NCBI RefSeq assembly: GCF_002727185.1
Contig: NZ_NIZW01000023.1
Span: 52,750 to 116,749, forward strand
Length of the DNA stretch: 64,000 nucleotides
Reading direction: 5' to 3'
Origin: Rhodopirellula bahusiensis
Lineage (GTDB): Bacteria; Planctomycetota; Planctomycetia; Pirellulales; Pirellulaceae
Shown here: piece after piece, positions 27,910-40,700 of the stretch
Layout of the letters: each line of letters starts with the position of its first letter
Position numbering within the stretch: the stretch's first letter is position 1
Notes under the pieces: model-generated
Told to the model about the DNA's origin: nothing
The model's database searches: none
Seen by the model: the letters and a program-made list of their open reading frames with translations, nothing else
Position numbers and translations under genes: made by a program

Positions 27910-29511
27910 ATGTTCACGTCGCCTCGCCATTTCGCCGCAATGATGGGCACCGGGACGTGGGTTCTTTTCAGCCTGATCTCGATTCAGAACGCTCAGGCGG
28001 AACCGGAAAAGTATTTCGCCATTCGTGTTGTGGATCGCGAAACCGGTCGCGGCATCCCGTTGGTCGAACTGCGAACGACGGACCAGACTCGATATTTCAC
28101 CGATAGCAACGGTTATGTCGCGTATCGTGAACCTGGTTTGATGAGCCAGCAGGTTTGGTTTGATGTCAGCAGTTGGGGATACGAAAGTCCGGTTGGTCCG
28201 TATGGGACAAGCGGCGTCGCACTAACAACCACACCCGGCAGCGAATCCGTCGTGGAACTCCAACGGACAAATGTCGCGGAGCGGTTGTACCGACAAACCG
28301 GAGTCGGTATCTACCGAGATACTATGTTGCTTGGCAAAGCGCCGCCCCTGGATGTTCCGTTGCTCAACGGGCAAGTGGCGGGATCTGACTCGGTCCAGAC
28401 CGTGATCTATAACGGCAAAATGCGTTGGTTCTGGCAGGACACGAACCAAGTGAAGTTTGCCTTGGGCAATTACAGCATGACGGGTGCGACGTCGCCATTG
28501 CCGTCTGACTTGGATGCGAACATTGGCATCCCTTTCACCTACTTTCTGCGTCAGCCTGGCGGATTCGTTCACCCAATGGCTCGTGTGGAACAAGATGGCA
28601 GCCATCCAATTTGGGTCGATGGTTTGATGGTCGTGCGTGACGGCAACCAACGGGAGCGGCTGGTTGCTCGCTACGTGGCCGCTCGCAAGGATTTCTCAGT
28701 CGCTCAGACCGGATTGATGGTCTACGACGATGCCGAAGATGTCTTCGTCGAACACCGTCGTTTGCCGCTACCCACTGAGTCACGCCTGTACCCTCGAGAT
28801 CATCCGATACGAGTGACAGCCAATGGGACGGAATACTTTTACATTGGCGCTCCACCAACTGTTCGCGTGCACGCTGATTTTGAATCGGTGACAAATCCGA
28901 GCGAATACGAAGGTTTGACTTGCTACGCTGCCGATGGTTCGATCGAACGTGATGAAGGTGGGAGGATTCGCTTCAGTTGGAAACGAGGACAGCAACCAAT
29001 CTCGCAAAAGCAGATCGATACGCTGATTCGCGAAGGATTGCTCGAACCGGAAGAAGCACTGTTTGCATTGCGAGACGTCGCCTCAAACAATCCGGTTCGT
29101 GTGGCGAATGGGTCGGTTGCCTGGAATCCTTTCTTGAAGCGTTGGACGATGCTCTTCTGCGAGCAAGGCGGTGATAGCTTCTTGGGTGAGGTCTGGTTTG
29201 CGACGGCGAATGCACCCGAAGGTCCGTGGGTTCATTGCCGGAAGGTGGCGACTCATGCCAGACCAGGACAGAACATGGACTTCTACAATCCCAAGCAACA
29301 TCCCGAGTTGATGCGGGATGGCGGACGAACGATTTTCTTTGAAGGAACGTTCGTCAATACATTCTCGGGAACGACGGTTCCCGTTCCCCGGTACAACTAC
29401 AACCAATTGATGTACCGTCTTGATGTGTCCGATGAACGCATCGAGATGCCGAGTACGCCGCCGGGATTGACCCTCGCACAACCGGCTGAGACGTCTGTAT
29501 CAGCCGACTGA
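27910..29511 (+). CDS. exported protein of unknown function, possible beta-propeller
   Basis: A 533-residue protein with a signal peptide (about 1-30, ending near NAQAEP). After it comes a short Ig/carboxypeptidase-regulatory-like beta domain (IRVVDRETGRGIPLVELRTTD, about 35-115). The remaining part has repeated strands such as VVRDGNQRERLVARYVAA and KRWTMLFCEQGGDSFLGEVWFATA, with the pattern of GH43/DUF4185-like propellers, and a DFYNPKQHPELMRDGGRTI segment with candidate acidic residues. I do not assign a catalytic function. It is directly after the ArsR gene (3 bp) and was started at ATG 27910 rather than the overlapping TTG. Its end converges with tpsB, 20 bp away. Confidence 0.7.
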   Translation: MFTSPRHFAAMMGTGTWVLFSLISIQNAQAEPEKYFAIRVVDRETGRGIPLVELRTTDQTRYFTDSNGYVAYREPGLMSQQVWFDVSSWGYESPVGPYGTSGVALTTTPGSESVVELQRTNVAERLYRQTGVGIYRDTMLLGKAPPLDVPLLNGQVAGSDSVQTVIYNGKMRWFWQDTNQVKFALGNYSMTGATSPLPSDLDANIGIPFTYFLRQPGGFVHPMARVEQDGSHPIWVDGLMVVRDGNQRERLVARYVAARKDFSVAQTGLMVYDDAEDVFVEHRRLPLPTESRLYPRDHPIRVTANGTEYFYIGAPPTVRVHADFESVTNPSEYEGLTCYAADGSIERDEGGRIRFSWKRGQQPISQKQIDTLIREGLLEPEEALFALRDVASNNPVRVANGSVAWNPFLKRWTMLFCEQGGDSFLGEVWFATANAPEGPWVHCRKVATHARPGQNMDFYNPKQHPELMRDGGRTIFFEGTFVNTFSGTTVPVPRYNYNQLMYRLDVSDERIEMPSTPPGLTLAQPAETSVSAD

Positions 29512-29519
29512 AACGTCGG
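29504..29519. terminator. hairpin between convergent genes
   Basis: CCGAC/GTCGG form a 5-bp stem around TGAAAC. The hairpin covers the TGA stop of the secreted protein and lies 12 bp from the end of the convergent tpsB gene. It may act as a bidirectional terminator, although no T-rich tail is present. Confidence 0.3.
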
Positions 29520-29531
29520 TCGAGGTTGCAA

Positions 29532-31310
29532 TCAGGGACGAGGGCCGGGAACCCAGGTCACGCCGAAATGGAATCGGTTGGAGCGGCCTGAACTGTCGAG
29601 GTCGACCAATCCAACGCCGTAGTCTCCTCGAGCGATCAGGACGTCGCTGATTTGGAAGCGTGCTCCAACGCCGGTGCTCATTGCAAATTCGTAAGCGTTT
29701 TCACCAGCGATTGGATCGACCAAGTAGCCGTTGGCCAGGTCGGCGAATGCGTACGTTCTCAGAATCCGTGGTTGTCGTTCGCATCCCCAGCGTTTCGTAC
29801 GCGGACCGAACTCGAAGTTCGCGATCCACCCATGATCGGCATTGAACTCACGTTGATCAAAACCACGCAGCGAGTCATAGCCACCGATGCCAAGCATCTC
29901 GCTAAATAGCAATCGCTCCGATGCTACCTGGCCGGTCAATCGACTGAGTAATTGGTAGTTGCGTCCCACAAAACGAGATTCTTCTAGACGCAACCGCCCG
30001 TAGGCGTAGTCGGGTGAGGTGCCCGGACGGATCGTGTTGAACGCTTCTGAGGAGTGAGGTCCGGACATTCCTCCGCCGGGACCAAAAAAGCTCTCCAATC
30101 TGAGAACCGCGTACTCCTCAGGTTGTTCACCCCGGACGATACGATCGAACTTCAGGCTGATTTGGAACAAATCAGCGGCTGAGTCAGAGACTGTGGAACC
30201 AGCGAATTCTAAGTTATTGTCCGTGCTCTTGAAGTCGAACCCGAGTTGAAGATTGGCGATGTCTTTTCGAGTTCGAATCAGGTGCCGAGTGATCCCGCCT
30301 CCCAACTGCCAGCTCTGGCCGTCTTGATTGAGGCCACCGCCCAACTTTGGCGAAACATTTGCCAAGCTACCGAAAGTGTTCGCGGACCATCTGCGACTGA
30401 TGGGTTGAGAGTAGCTCAACGAGTGAGCGTGCAAGTATCGGAACTCTTGGTCGGATGTGTATTGGTAGCCTAAGATGCCGCCTTTGCCGAACATGTTGCC
30501 CATGGTGAAGCCAGTGTAGAGCCGTCCGTAGTTCAGCGTTTCCACACCAGTGTCATCTGCTCCGACGTATCCGCGGATTGGTCGAACATCATGACTTTCG
30601 AAAATGACGTCGGTTGTTCCAGGCTGAGTCCCTTTGTCGAAATCGACCGTGACACGTCGAAACGGATTTTGGTTGAGCCACAACAAGTCATTTTCAATCG
30701 GCGGCTCATAGATGCGATCGCCAATGCGTGTGCATTCAATCCATCGGGAGAGTTCCTCGCGATCGAAATAGCAACCGGGTTGGATCCTGATGTCACCAAC
30801 CCTGGATTCGATGACTACCAAATGGACGGTGCCGCCGGTGATGCGTTGCTCAGGGATTTGCACATCAACAATCGGGAACTTGCATTCGCGATAGTGCAGG
30901 ATGAGGTCTTTGGCAAGCAAGTTCAGCTTACGAAGTGTGATCGTGCCGCCGAGATAGCGTTGAACAATTTGGCGAGTCCCCTCGCCGTACAACACCGATC
31001 GACAGACATCGAAGTCGTAGTGAATGCCTTCGAGCGAATCGATGGACTTGTCTTTGATGATCTTGTCGGCTGAGTTGACGAACCGGACCGCATCCCAGGA
31101 TTGGACTAGGACGCGGTCATCACCTTTGACATCCGGCTCGTCTTGCTCTGGCAGTTCGGCCGGCGGTGTCTGCCGAAGCAGATTGTCCGCTTCGGTTGCT
31201 GCACGCGGTGCGTACCGTTCGTAGTTTTGAGCGGACGATTGAACGCCACCAAATAACACCATGCTAACGGTGAAAACTGCCCGAATGACTGCGCGCCGAT
31301 CGATCGACAC
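29532..31310 (-). CDS. TpsB two-partner secretion outer-membrane transporter (ShlB/FhaC family)
   Basis: About 592 residues when started at GTG 31310, which gives a normal signal peptide (MSIDRRAVIRAVFTVSMVLF, cleavage near SSAQ). An in-frame TTG at 31469 would add 53 residues ahead of it. A POTRA-type region follows: IVDVQIPEQRITGGTVHLVV, then IENDLLWLNQNPFRRVTVDF, both as in FhaC/ShlB. The C-terminal half is a beta-barrel with LRGFDQREFNADHG, the counterpart of the family LRGY motif, and ends in FHFGVTWVPGP with aromatic last strand. It would recognise the TPS domain of the giant exoprotein encoded divergently and move it across the outer membrane. Confidence 0.88.
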   Translation of the reverse strand: MSIDRRAVIRAVFTVSMVLFGGVQSSAQNYERYAPRAATEADNLLRQTPPAELPEQDEPDVKGDDRVLVQSWDAVRFVNSADKIIKDKSIDSLEGIHYDFDVCRSVLYGEGTRQIVQRYLGGTITLRKLNLLAKDLILHYRECKFPIVDVQIPEQRITGGTVHLVVIESRVGDIRIQPGCYFDREELSRWIECTRIGDRIYEPPIENDLLWLNQNPFRRVTVDFDKGTQPGTTDVIFESHDVRPIRGYVGADDTGVETLNYGRLYTGFTMGNMFGKGGILGYQYTSDQEFRYLHAHSLSYSQPISRRWSANTFGSLANVSPKLGGGLNQDGQSWQLGGGITRHLIRTRKDIANLQLGFDFKSTDNNLEFAGSTVSDSAADLFQISLKFDRIVRGEQPEEYAVLRLESFFGPGGGMSGPHSSEAFNTIRPGTSPDYAYGRLRLEESRFVGRNYQLLSRLTGQVASERLLFSEMLGIGGYDSLRGFDQREFNADHGWIANFEFGPRTKRWGCERQPRILRTYAFADLANGYLVDPIAGENAYEFAMSTGVGARFQISDVLIARGDYGVGLVDLDSSGRSNRFHFGVTWVPGPRP

Positions 31311-31764
31311 GGAATGCTGTGTTTGCCCCACAACGCAACTTCCTTGTATAGCCCGTTCTATGAGTCGTGTACCCCCACGACTCACTTCCCCTTCTTTCAG
31401 GGATATCGCATTAACCGAAAGGACCGGATCAACCTTCTCTTTCGGAAACAGCTGCTCGCTGCAAATCAAGATCGTGTTCTAGCTATTGATCCGTTTGTAT
31501 GGATTGTTCGGGCCCCGGTCGGTCGAAGGAGAGACCGCGCAACCGCATCAGGCTGGACAAAGTACCTGTTAGGCAACGTTTTCCTGCGGTTCATAGCTTA
31601 TCAAATTGAGCAAGTCACCAAAAAACGGCGAAAATTCTCTAGGTTGGTTCCCGCTGCAGAGGCTGCGTCGGGCACCAAATGAAGGGCACGAAACTGCCAT
31701 CGAAGAAATTGCTCAAGGGCATCGAGCAGAGATTTCTTCGGTGGAACTAACTTGGGGCAAAAGA
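31311..31764. promoter_or_regulatory. divergent region between tpsB and tpsA
   Basis: This 454-bp stretch separates the two divergent secretion genes when the signal-peptide-based starts are used. It has no other gene that I can support; the frames that cross it are N-terminal extensions of either gene (TTG 31469 minus, start 31606 plus). Promoters for both genes must be within or near it, but I could not assign clear -35/-10 boxes or an inverted repeat. Confidence 0.45.
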
Positions 31765-34700
31765 ATGATTCTTGGGAAGAAGGCTGCGCGCCGCCGAATA
31801 ACATCCGCACGTTCACGCCGCAACGCACTGCGACTGGCAATCTTAGGGCTCGTAGCCGGGCATGGTAGCAGCATCGTTGCTCAGGCACCCGCGTTGCCTA
31901 CTGGAGCCAATGTCGTGGCCGGTCAAGCCGCGATCTCCCAGGCCGCGGGAATGATGGATGTCAATGCAACCTCATCTCGCACCATCGTGAATTGGGATTC
32001 ATTCAACGTCGGTGCTGGCAACGTTGCCAATTTCAATCTGCCCAATTCCAGTGCTGCGATTTTGAATCGAGTGACGACACCTGACATGCCGTCGACCATC
32101 GCAGGTGCGATTCATTCGAATGGCAATGTGATGCTGGTGAATCCTTCAGGCATCATGGTCAATTCGTCTGGAATGGTGAACACCAACGGATTCACGGCGT
32201 CAACGTTCGACGTGACGAATGAATCCTTCTTGAATGGTGGACCGCTTGTATTCACCAACGACGGAAGCGATGCATCCATCGTCAACGAAGGTTCCATTCA
32301 AACTGGTTCCGGTGGAGCACATCTGATTGCGAACGAAATCGCGAATGATGGAATGATCGCATCGGATGGCGGCAACATCACGCTTTCGGCTGGTGGAACG
32401 GTGACCTTGGACAACGGAGTCACCTATGTCCAAGCGTCAATGGACACTCTCGCAAGCGGCATCAGCCCTGCGGCCGGATTGATTCAGAATACGGGGACCA
32501 TTCGAGCCACGGGTGCAGCTTCGGTTGGCGGGGAAGTGTACTTGGTCAATCCCGGTGGTGAGATTCTGCACGATGGAACCATTGAAAGCCAACTCGCAAG
32601 TGGCGAGCAAGGTGGAAAGGTGCATCTGGAGGCGGACCGAATCACGTTGCAGGAGAACTCTGTAGTCGATGCCACCGGATCACATGGCGGCGGCACCGTT
32701 CTGGTCGGCGGTGAATGGCAGGGTTCCGGGACGATGACGCAGGCGACATCCGTCGCGATGGAGACGGGAGCAACGATTGATGCATCGGCAACCGAGGATG
32801 GTGACGGCGGAACGATCGTTCTTTGGTCTGATGTATTCAACAAGGATTCTGTGACTCGGGCGTTTGGAAACTTGATCGCTCGAGCCGGACAGTTGTCAGG
32901 CAGTGGCGGGCAGATTGAAACGTCAGGGGCACAAGTCGACACGACCGGAGTTCGTGTCGACGCGGGGGCTCCCAATGGTGAGGGCGGCGATTGGCTGATT
33001 GATCCGTACAACTTCATCATCGACCTTGCCGCTTCGGTCACTTTGGTTGGGGCGTTGGACTCCGGAACAAATGTCACGGTGGATACAACCGTCGATCTGC
33101 CGTTACTAGGCGGCTTGGGCAGTGATCTGGAATTGGGCGACATCACGCTGACCAGTGATTTGATCACTGGTGCGATGTCGGGCGATGCAACGCTGAGCTT
33201 GAAGGCGCACCAAAACATCATTCTCGATGCGGGCGTCACCATTGATGCCACGCAAAATTCGAATGCGAACAAACTGAATGTGGTGCTTTGGGCGGACCAA
33301 GACAATTCGGGCACCGGAACCGTTCGAATCGGTAGCGGTCTTGTCGGAACGACAATTCACACAAACGGTGGCGGCTTGGCAATCACCGGTGGATCAGCCA
33401 CGACATGGACACCATCGGACGGAGAGCCTGACATCGCAATCGGATCTGGACGAGCGATGGCTGGAGATCTGTTGGGGTTGCTAAACGGAGCTGAGATCCT
33501 CAACACCGACATCGATACCGATGGCGGGAACGTTCTCATTCGCGCTGGTTCGTCAGGATCCTTGTCAATCTTCGACGAAGTGTTTGGGATCGAATTGAAT
33601 GGCACCAGCATTTCAACCGGCTCCGGTTCCATCACGTTGGATGGTTTGGTTGAAGATCAGCTTGGGCTCAACGTCGACAACGCGGTGGGAGTTCACTTGG
33701 CAGGCGGTTCGTCGCTGACCAGTTCTACCGGAGATATATCGATCACTGGTGAGCTCGCGAATACGAGCGAATTTGTCAACGGATCAGGTGTTTGGATTGG
33801 GCGAGAGATCGACAACGTGTTGACCGCCAGTGGTGATGTCAGCATCACAACTGGAGACGGCGACATCGATATCATTGGTATTGGTGCCGACAACTCCGGT
33901 TCTGGGTGGCGACACGGTTTGGCACTGATGACGAGCAACGGATCCGACGAGATCAACATTGCGACGGTTGGTGGAAACATCACGTTGGACGGCACTGCGA
34001 CCTTCCGTGACGGCGCGACAAGTGACTCTTCCGGATTGCAATTGCAACCTGGTTCGGCTGGAGCGTTGTTGGTCACATCGCAAACCGGCGATATCACTCT
34101 TCGTGGCGTCAATTCGCAAGAAGCCGCCGCCGATGAGAATGCAATTCGCTTCGCAGCCGACAACGTGGCGGGTGATATTACGATCGGATACGACGGTATC
34201 AACCCGTTCAGCGGCGACATTCTGATCCAAGCCAACTCGATTTCGCAACACTTCACCAACGCGGGCAACGGTTCGATCTCAATCCAAGGTCTCGGTGGAC
34301 TAACGATTGAATCGGTGGGTTCTTCTTTCACCAAAGCAATGGTGTTCGACGACGACTGGAACTTCGGTGCAACCTTCGGTTCGATGGTATTTGGCAAGAT
34401 CAACAACACCGCGAACCTGACATTCAATGACCCTCTCACGCTTGCTGGTGGCTTTTCCGCCTTGGGGGGTGAGTTGACTCTTAACGACGATCTGACCAGC
34501 ACTTCAACCGGCGATTTGCTCTTTAAATCCAATCTTGCGACCAACAATTCCATTCAGTTGTTGGGTGATATCTACAAAACCGGTGGTGATCGTTCGATCC
34601 TGACCGCGCAGGCCGATGGTCGCGTTCAAGTCGTTGGAAGCATTACCAGCAGCGGAGGCGCATTGCTGGATACGATTCTTTGGTCGGACTATCACAACAC

Positions 34701-37700
34701 CGGATCCGGTGGGACGTCCATTTTGGGAAACATCACGACTGGTGGTGGACACTTCTGGGCTGGCGGAAGTGGTAGCGACGGAGGCAGTCAAGATTGGAAT
34801 GGGTTGACCGTGGGTGACGGAGCCTCGGTTGGTGCGAGCGGATTCAACCACAATGCGTTGGACCTATTTGGCGACATCAACAGCGGTGGTGGAGACATCC
34901 TGTTGTGGGCTGGTTTGGGTTTCGATACAGGCATCGATGGGATTGGACTTAGCGGGACCCGCTTGTTGAACGGCGGCGCTGGTGACATCACGCTCATAGG
35001 CGACGACTTCGATGGAGGCACTTTGAATGTCGATTTGTATGGTCATTTGCGAATTTGCCCGAACGACATATGGGCCAATATTGGTTCACAACTGGACTTT
35101 GATGGAAGTGTGAGTGCAAACACTTTCACTGGTGTCAACGCGGACATTGATTGGTTGGTGATTTCGAACCTCAACTTGCTCGGCGGACTGTCTCTTGGGA
35201 AGGCGGGTTTGTCGCAAGACATACGGCTTTACGATTCGCTGGCGATTGACGGTGGATTGGAGTTGTTCGGTCGTAACATCACGGTCGAATCGGGTGCGAC
35301 ATTGGATCTGAGTTCCGCTGGTTCGCTTGGAAGTTTGTTGGTGGATGCGTCAGCTGACGTCAACATCAACGGTGCAATCACGCTGGGTGGTGATTTAACG
35401 ATCACCGGTGGAAATGACATCAACTTGGGAGGCTTGATCGCTCGCGTTGGTAGTGCAAACACCGACATAACTTTGAAAGCAGACCGTCACATCGTTTTGG
35501 ATGGAAACATCGACACGGTGGCAGGTTCGCAAAACGTCCAGTTGTGGGCCGACGCCGATGATTCCGGTGATGGTATCAACATCTTTCGGGCAGAATCGCT
35601 CGTCACGGCAGGCGGGAACTTCACGACCGGAAATGGAAACGTTGCGGAACTGAATGGAGTGAATGTACAAGTCGGGGGCGATATCTACATCACCAATGCT
35701 GCGGCTCAGACGTTCGACACGGATGGTGGTGACATCGCGATTCAAGGCGAAACGATCATCGCCAACGCGTCCGTTGCTGGAGTCACCTTCGACTCGAAAG
35801 GCGGAGACATCGACTTTTCAGGTCTGCTGAATTCGGGGAACCAATACGACTTCGTTGATGGCCCCGATGGGGCTGGCTCCTGGGATTGGGCTCGTACCGA
35901 CGCGAGGAATGGAACCGCTGGCGGAAGTCTGCTTGGTGAAAGCTACCTCGTCACGATCACATCTCGATTGGAGAACGCAATCGCTGGCATCGAAGCGGGA
36001 TATCAGGGTGCGTGGATTGGTGCGTACCGAGATACCGCAACGCCGCTGGATTGGAAATGGGCTGACGGCCCGGAATCCGGCCAACACTTCTGGACGGAAG
36101 TTGACGCTGGGGGTGGTTCCGCTGAACCGGGAGCGTTTGCGAACTTTGGTCCTGGCGAGCCCAACGGAGGTCCTTCCGTTGCGGGTGAATCAGTCGGGCA
36201 ACTCTACGGCAATTCGGGGCTTTGGAATGACCTCAGTTCCAGCACCACTTTTGCCGCGACCCAAACCGGTGACTACGACGTTCTTGGCTACGTTCGAGAA
36301 ACGAACTCGGCGCCCGCCGCTGTCACCATCGACGCTGGGACAACCGGTTTGGTGACGATGGGCGGAATCGGGGCTGGAAAGGCACTCGCCTCGCTGGATG
36401 TGACCAGTGCCGGAGTAACGATCAGCGGTGACTCGCTGATTACAACTGGCACGCAGACCTACGATTCAGGCTTTGTCGCGACCAGCACTTTGGATCTGAA
36501 CATTTCGAGCTCAGGTCTGTCGGCAGATGGAGACATTCACCTGGAAGGAACCACACTGACTCTTGCGAGTGATCTGACGGCGAACCTCGCGGGCGACATC
36601 CTATTGCGAACCGACTCGCTATCGCTTCCACAGGCCGTGTCAATCGACACGACTGGCGAATTGACCATCGAACCGCTGAACACGTCCTTCGCGGCACCAT
36701 TCACCTTGCCACTAGAAACATTGACACTCTCAACAAACCTGACTGGTTTGTTAGTTGGAAAGGACGGCAACACGGCCAACATCACTTTAGATGGCGATTT
36801 GATAATCAACGGTGATGCTGAGATGGTCGGCGGTGACGTCACGCTGCTAGACAATGTCAACACGAACGGCGGCGACTTCATCGCCCGATCGACCGGAGCC
36901 ATTGTGCAATCCGCGAACGTTGATGTTGAAACCGATGGCGGGAAGGTGACCTATTGGTCCGACAGTGATGCTGACGGAGTCGGCCACATCGACATTCAAT
37001 CCGGTGCGACTATATCGACCGAAGGTGGAGACTTGCAGATCGCTGGTGGTCTGGATTCAAACTTTGACCAAACACCAGACGGCTTTGCTTCGGGGCAAGC
37101 TTTGGTGGATGATTCCGGTCGATTCCATTCAGGTGTTTCACTGCACAACGCGATCCTAGACACTCGAATCGCAGGTGTTCTTGACGGGACCGCTGGCGAC
37201 ATCACTCTGCGTGGTATCAGCACCTACACGGGAGCGGACAATGCAAGTGGCGTTTTGCTTTATGCCAGCCAGCTGTTTGGAAACCAAATCGATGTTCTGG
37301 GTAGCGTGACGCACACGGGTGGAACGACAACCCGATTTGGAATCTTGGCCGATGGAGGTGTCTCGCCAAACAACACCAGTCTCCAAGCGTTCGGTGGTTT
37401 GTCGTTGACCGGAAACGCGGCAACCGTAGCGGACCAATACTCTATCTTTTGGGGCGCAAACCATGAGATGAGCGTGCTGGATGGTGATGTCAACATTGAT
37501 GCCGCCGGTCAGTTGCGGTATCTCAGCACTCAGTCGATGTCGCTGGCCGCGTCCCGATCTTTGATTCTGAATTTGGATGAAACTTCAATCTGGCAAAGTG
37601 TCATCACTGGAGAAGGGGGATTGATCAAACAGGGCAGCGGAACGCTCTCACTGCAAGCGGCCAATTCGTTCACCGGTGCTTTGCAGATTTCCGGCGGAAC

Positions 37701-40700
37701 ATTGACGCAAAACCAAAGTGGTGCAATTCATGACGCGGTGGCGGTCACCATTGATTCGGGCGCCGCCTGGGACCTTGCCGGATTCAATGAAACCGTGACC
37801 TCGTTCGGTGGATTCGGGAACATCACCCTGGGTGCCGGCACACTGACCGCATTTGGCGACAACTCATCAGGGGCGCTCGCCGGCGTGATCTCTGGATCGG
37901 GCAACCTAGTCAAACAAGGCAGTGGCGAACTGGTGCTTTCGGGGCTGAACACTTACACCGGAACCACAGCGGTTGATGGTTCGTTACGTTTGCGAACCGA
38001 CCAATTGAGTCTTTCCTCGACCAGCTATATTGGCACAGGTTCGGTCTTCCTCGAACCGCTTAACACGAGCTTCTCGTCGGCACTCGATACAACGGGAACG
38101 ACATTTGGAGGATCGCTGGCAGGGTTGACCATTGGCAAACTTGGCAACACAGCCAACATCACCATTGGGTCCAGTCTATCGATCCAAGGTGATATTAGCT
38201 TATTCGGTGGCGACCTGAATTTACATGCTGGTGTCAACTCCAATGACAACGCGATCTATCTCCATGCCGCCAATGATGTCACTCAGAACATCGCCGGAAC
38301 TCTGCTTTCACGTGAACTTGAATTGTCCGGTGGCGGTGATTTCGAATTGAATCAGTTGACGAACGATGTCGCAACGATCGCCGCCAGCGGCGTGGGTGAC
38401 TTGCACTACGTGGACAGCAATGCAGTCGAGATCGGTAGCGTCTTGGCGGATGGAATCACAGCCTCGGGACTTGTCGCTGTGGAGACGCTCGCAGGTGATT
38501 TAACGGTCAGTCAGGATGTTGCAACGACCAACACCACGGTGTCAGCAATCGTTTTGAACGCCGGACGAGATGCGGACGCGGGGACTGCAACCGGAGGCAA
38601 CCTGATCATCAACAGTTCCCCTGCGATCACAACTGGAGTTGCCGGACAAGCCAGTTTGTTTACCGGAAGCATTGACGATAGCACGGGACTCACCAGCCTC
38701 GTCGGATCTGGTACAGGTGATTTTCGGTACAACAGCGATGAATCCGCATCCAACTTTAGCACTCCGCTGACGGCGGGGATGCAGGCGATCTACCGTGAGC
38801 AACCCACGGCGACGATCGTCGCCAATGACGCAACAACGACCTACGGCGTCGATGCTCCGACGCCAACTGGTTCGGCTACCGGCTTGGTAAACGGCGACGC
38901 AATTGGAACGCTCGCTATTGTTTCACCGACCTATTCCGGTGCCAGCAAGCTAGAGGCGGGCAGCTATGACGTAACAGATGCGTCGCTCACTGCACTCGGA
39001 TACAACGTCGTCGACGATCTTGACGCAATCACTGTGGATCAAAAGTTGCTGACTCCAAGTGGCTTCGCCGCATCCACGAAGGTCTATGACGGCACGACGG
39101 ATTCCGCTCTTGCAGCCAGCGGAGTGCTCACTGGGATTGAGCTCGGGGATCTTGTAACGATGAGCAATACGGGAGCCTCATTCAGCGACAAAAATGTCGG
39201 AACCAATAAAACAGTCACGGTGAATGGGCTAGCCCTATCCGGAACTGATGCTACGAACTATTCGCTCGGCGGTGTCAGCACTGCCAACACAACAGGTGAC
39301 ATCACTGCAAAATTGATTAGCGTGAGCGGGCTGGCATCGTCGGACAAAGTCTACGACGGCACAACCGTCGCCACCACGCCGCTGGCGGGAGCAGTTTTCA
39401 ATGGAATGGTCGTCGGAGACGATCTCTCAGTAACAAGCATCACCGGAACGTTCAATGACAAGAACGTTGGAACAAGCAAAACGGTTACTCTCACAGACGC
39501 TGTCTACGGCGGAGCAGACGTCGGCAACTATGCAATCTCGGATCAGAACACCAGTTCCGCGGACATCACGGCACGCAGTTTGACCGTCAATGGGATCTCA
39601 TCGGGCGACAAGGTCTATGATGGAACCACGTCGGCGATCATTGACTTGAATGGCATCACTTTCAATGGGCTGATTTCCGGAGACGATCTGACTGCATCCG
39701 GGACGACCGGCACCTTTGCGGACAAACACGCTGGGACCAACAAGACCGTGACTCTCTCCGGAACAACCTTCGGCGGTTCGGACGTTGGCAACTATGCGAT
39801 CACGGACCAATCCAACGCGATTGCTGACATCACAGCCAAGGCGATCACGGTCAGTGGCATCGCGGTCGGTGACAAGATCTACGACGGAACAACAAACGGA
39901 ACTGTCGACCTGAGTGGTTTGACATTCAATGGTCTGGTTGGTGGCGATGATCTCACCGGATCGGGAACGGTTGGAACTTTCGCTGACAAAAACGTTGGCA
40001 CAGCGAAGTCCGTCGCACTCTCGGGAACGACTTACGGCGGTTCGGACGTAGGTAACTACGCCATCACAGATCAAGTAGCCTCGACCGCTGACATCACCGC
40101 GAAAGCGTTGTCGGTCAGTGGAATCACCGCCGGCGACAAAGTCTATGACGGGACGACCAACGCAACGTTGGATACCTCGGGGATCGGCTTCACCGGTTTG
40201 GTAGGCGGAGATGACTTGAGCATTGCCTCAGTCACAGGCACTTTCACCGACAAGAATGCCGCCGCAAACAAGACAGTGAACTTGACCGGCAGCAGCTACA
40301 ACGGAGTTGACGTCGGAAACTACGAGATCACCGATCAAGCCTCGGCGTTGGCGACGATCAGTCAAAAAGCCTTGACGGTCAGCGGAATTTCCGCTGCTGA
40401 TAAGGTTTACGATGGAACAACGAACGCAGCGTTGGACCTCAGCGGCCTGACTCTCTTTGGATTGATTTCCGGCGATGAAATCACCACATCGGGAACAAGC
40501 GGTGCATTCACGAACAAGAATGTCGGCACGGACAAAACAGTCAACATCACCGGAACAACCTTCGGTGGAGCGGACGCCGGCAACTATGCGATCACGGACC
40601 AATCCAACGCAATTGCAGACATCACAGCCAAGGCGATCACGGTTAGTGGCATCGCAGTCGGTGACAAGGTCTACGACGGAACAACAACCGGAACTGTCGA

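Noticed and set aside
31467..31469. TTG 31469 as the tpsB start
   Set aside because: It places 53 residues before a normal signal peptide; GTG 31310 is a better fit, though neither has a strong RBS.
33693..34553. Minus-strand 286-codon frame within the giant exoprotein
   Set aside because: Shadow of the Gly/Thr/Asn-rich beta-helix coding sequence, with no motif of its own.
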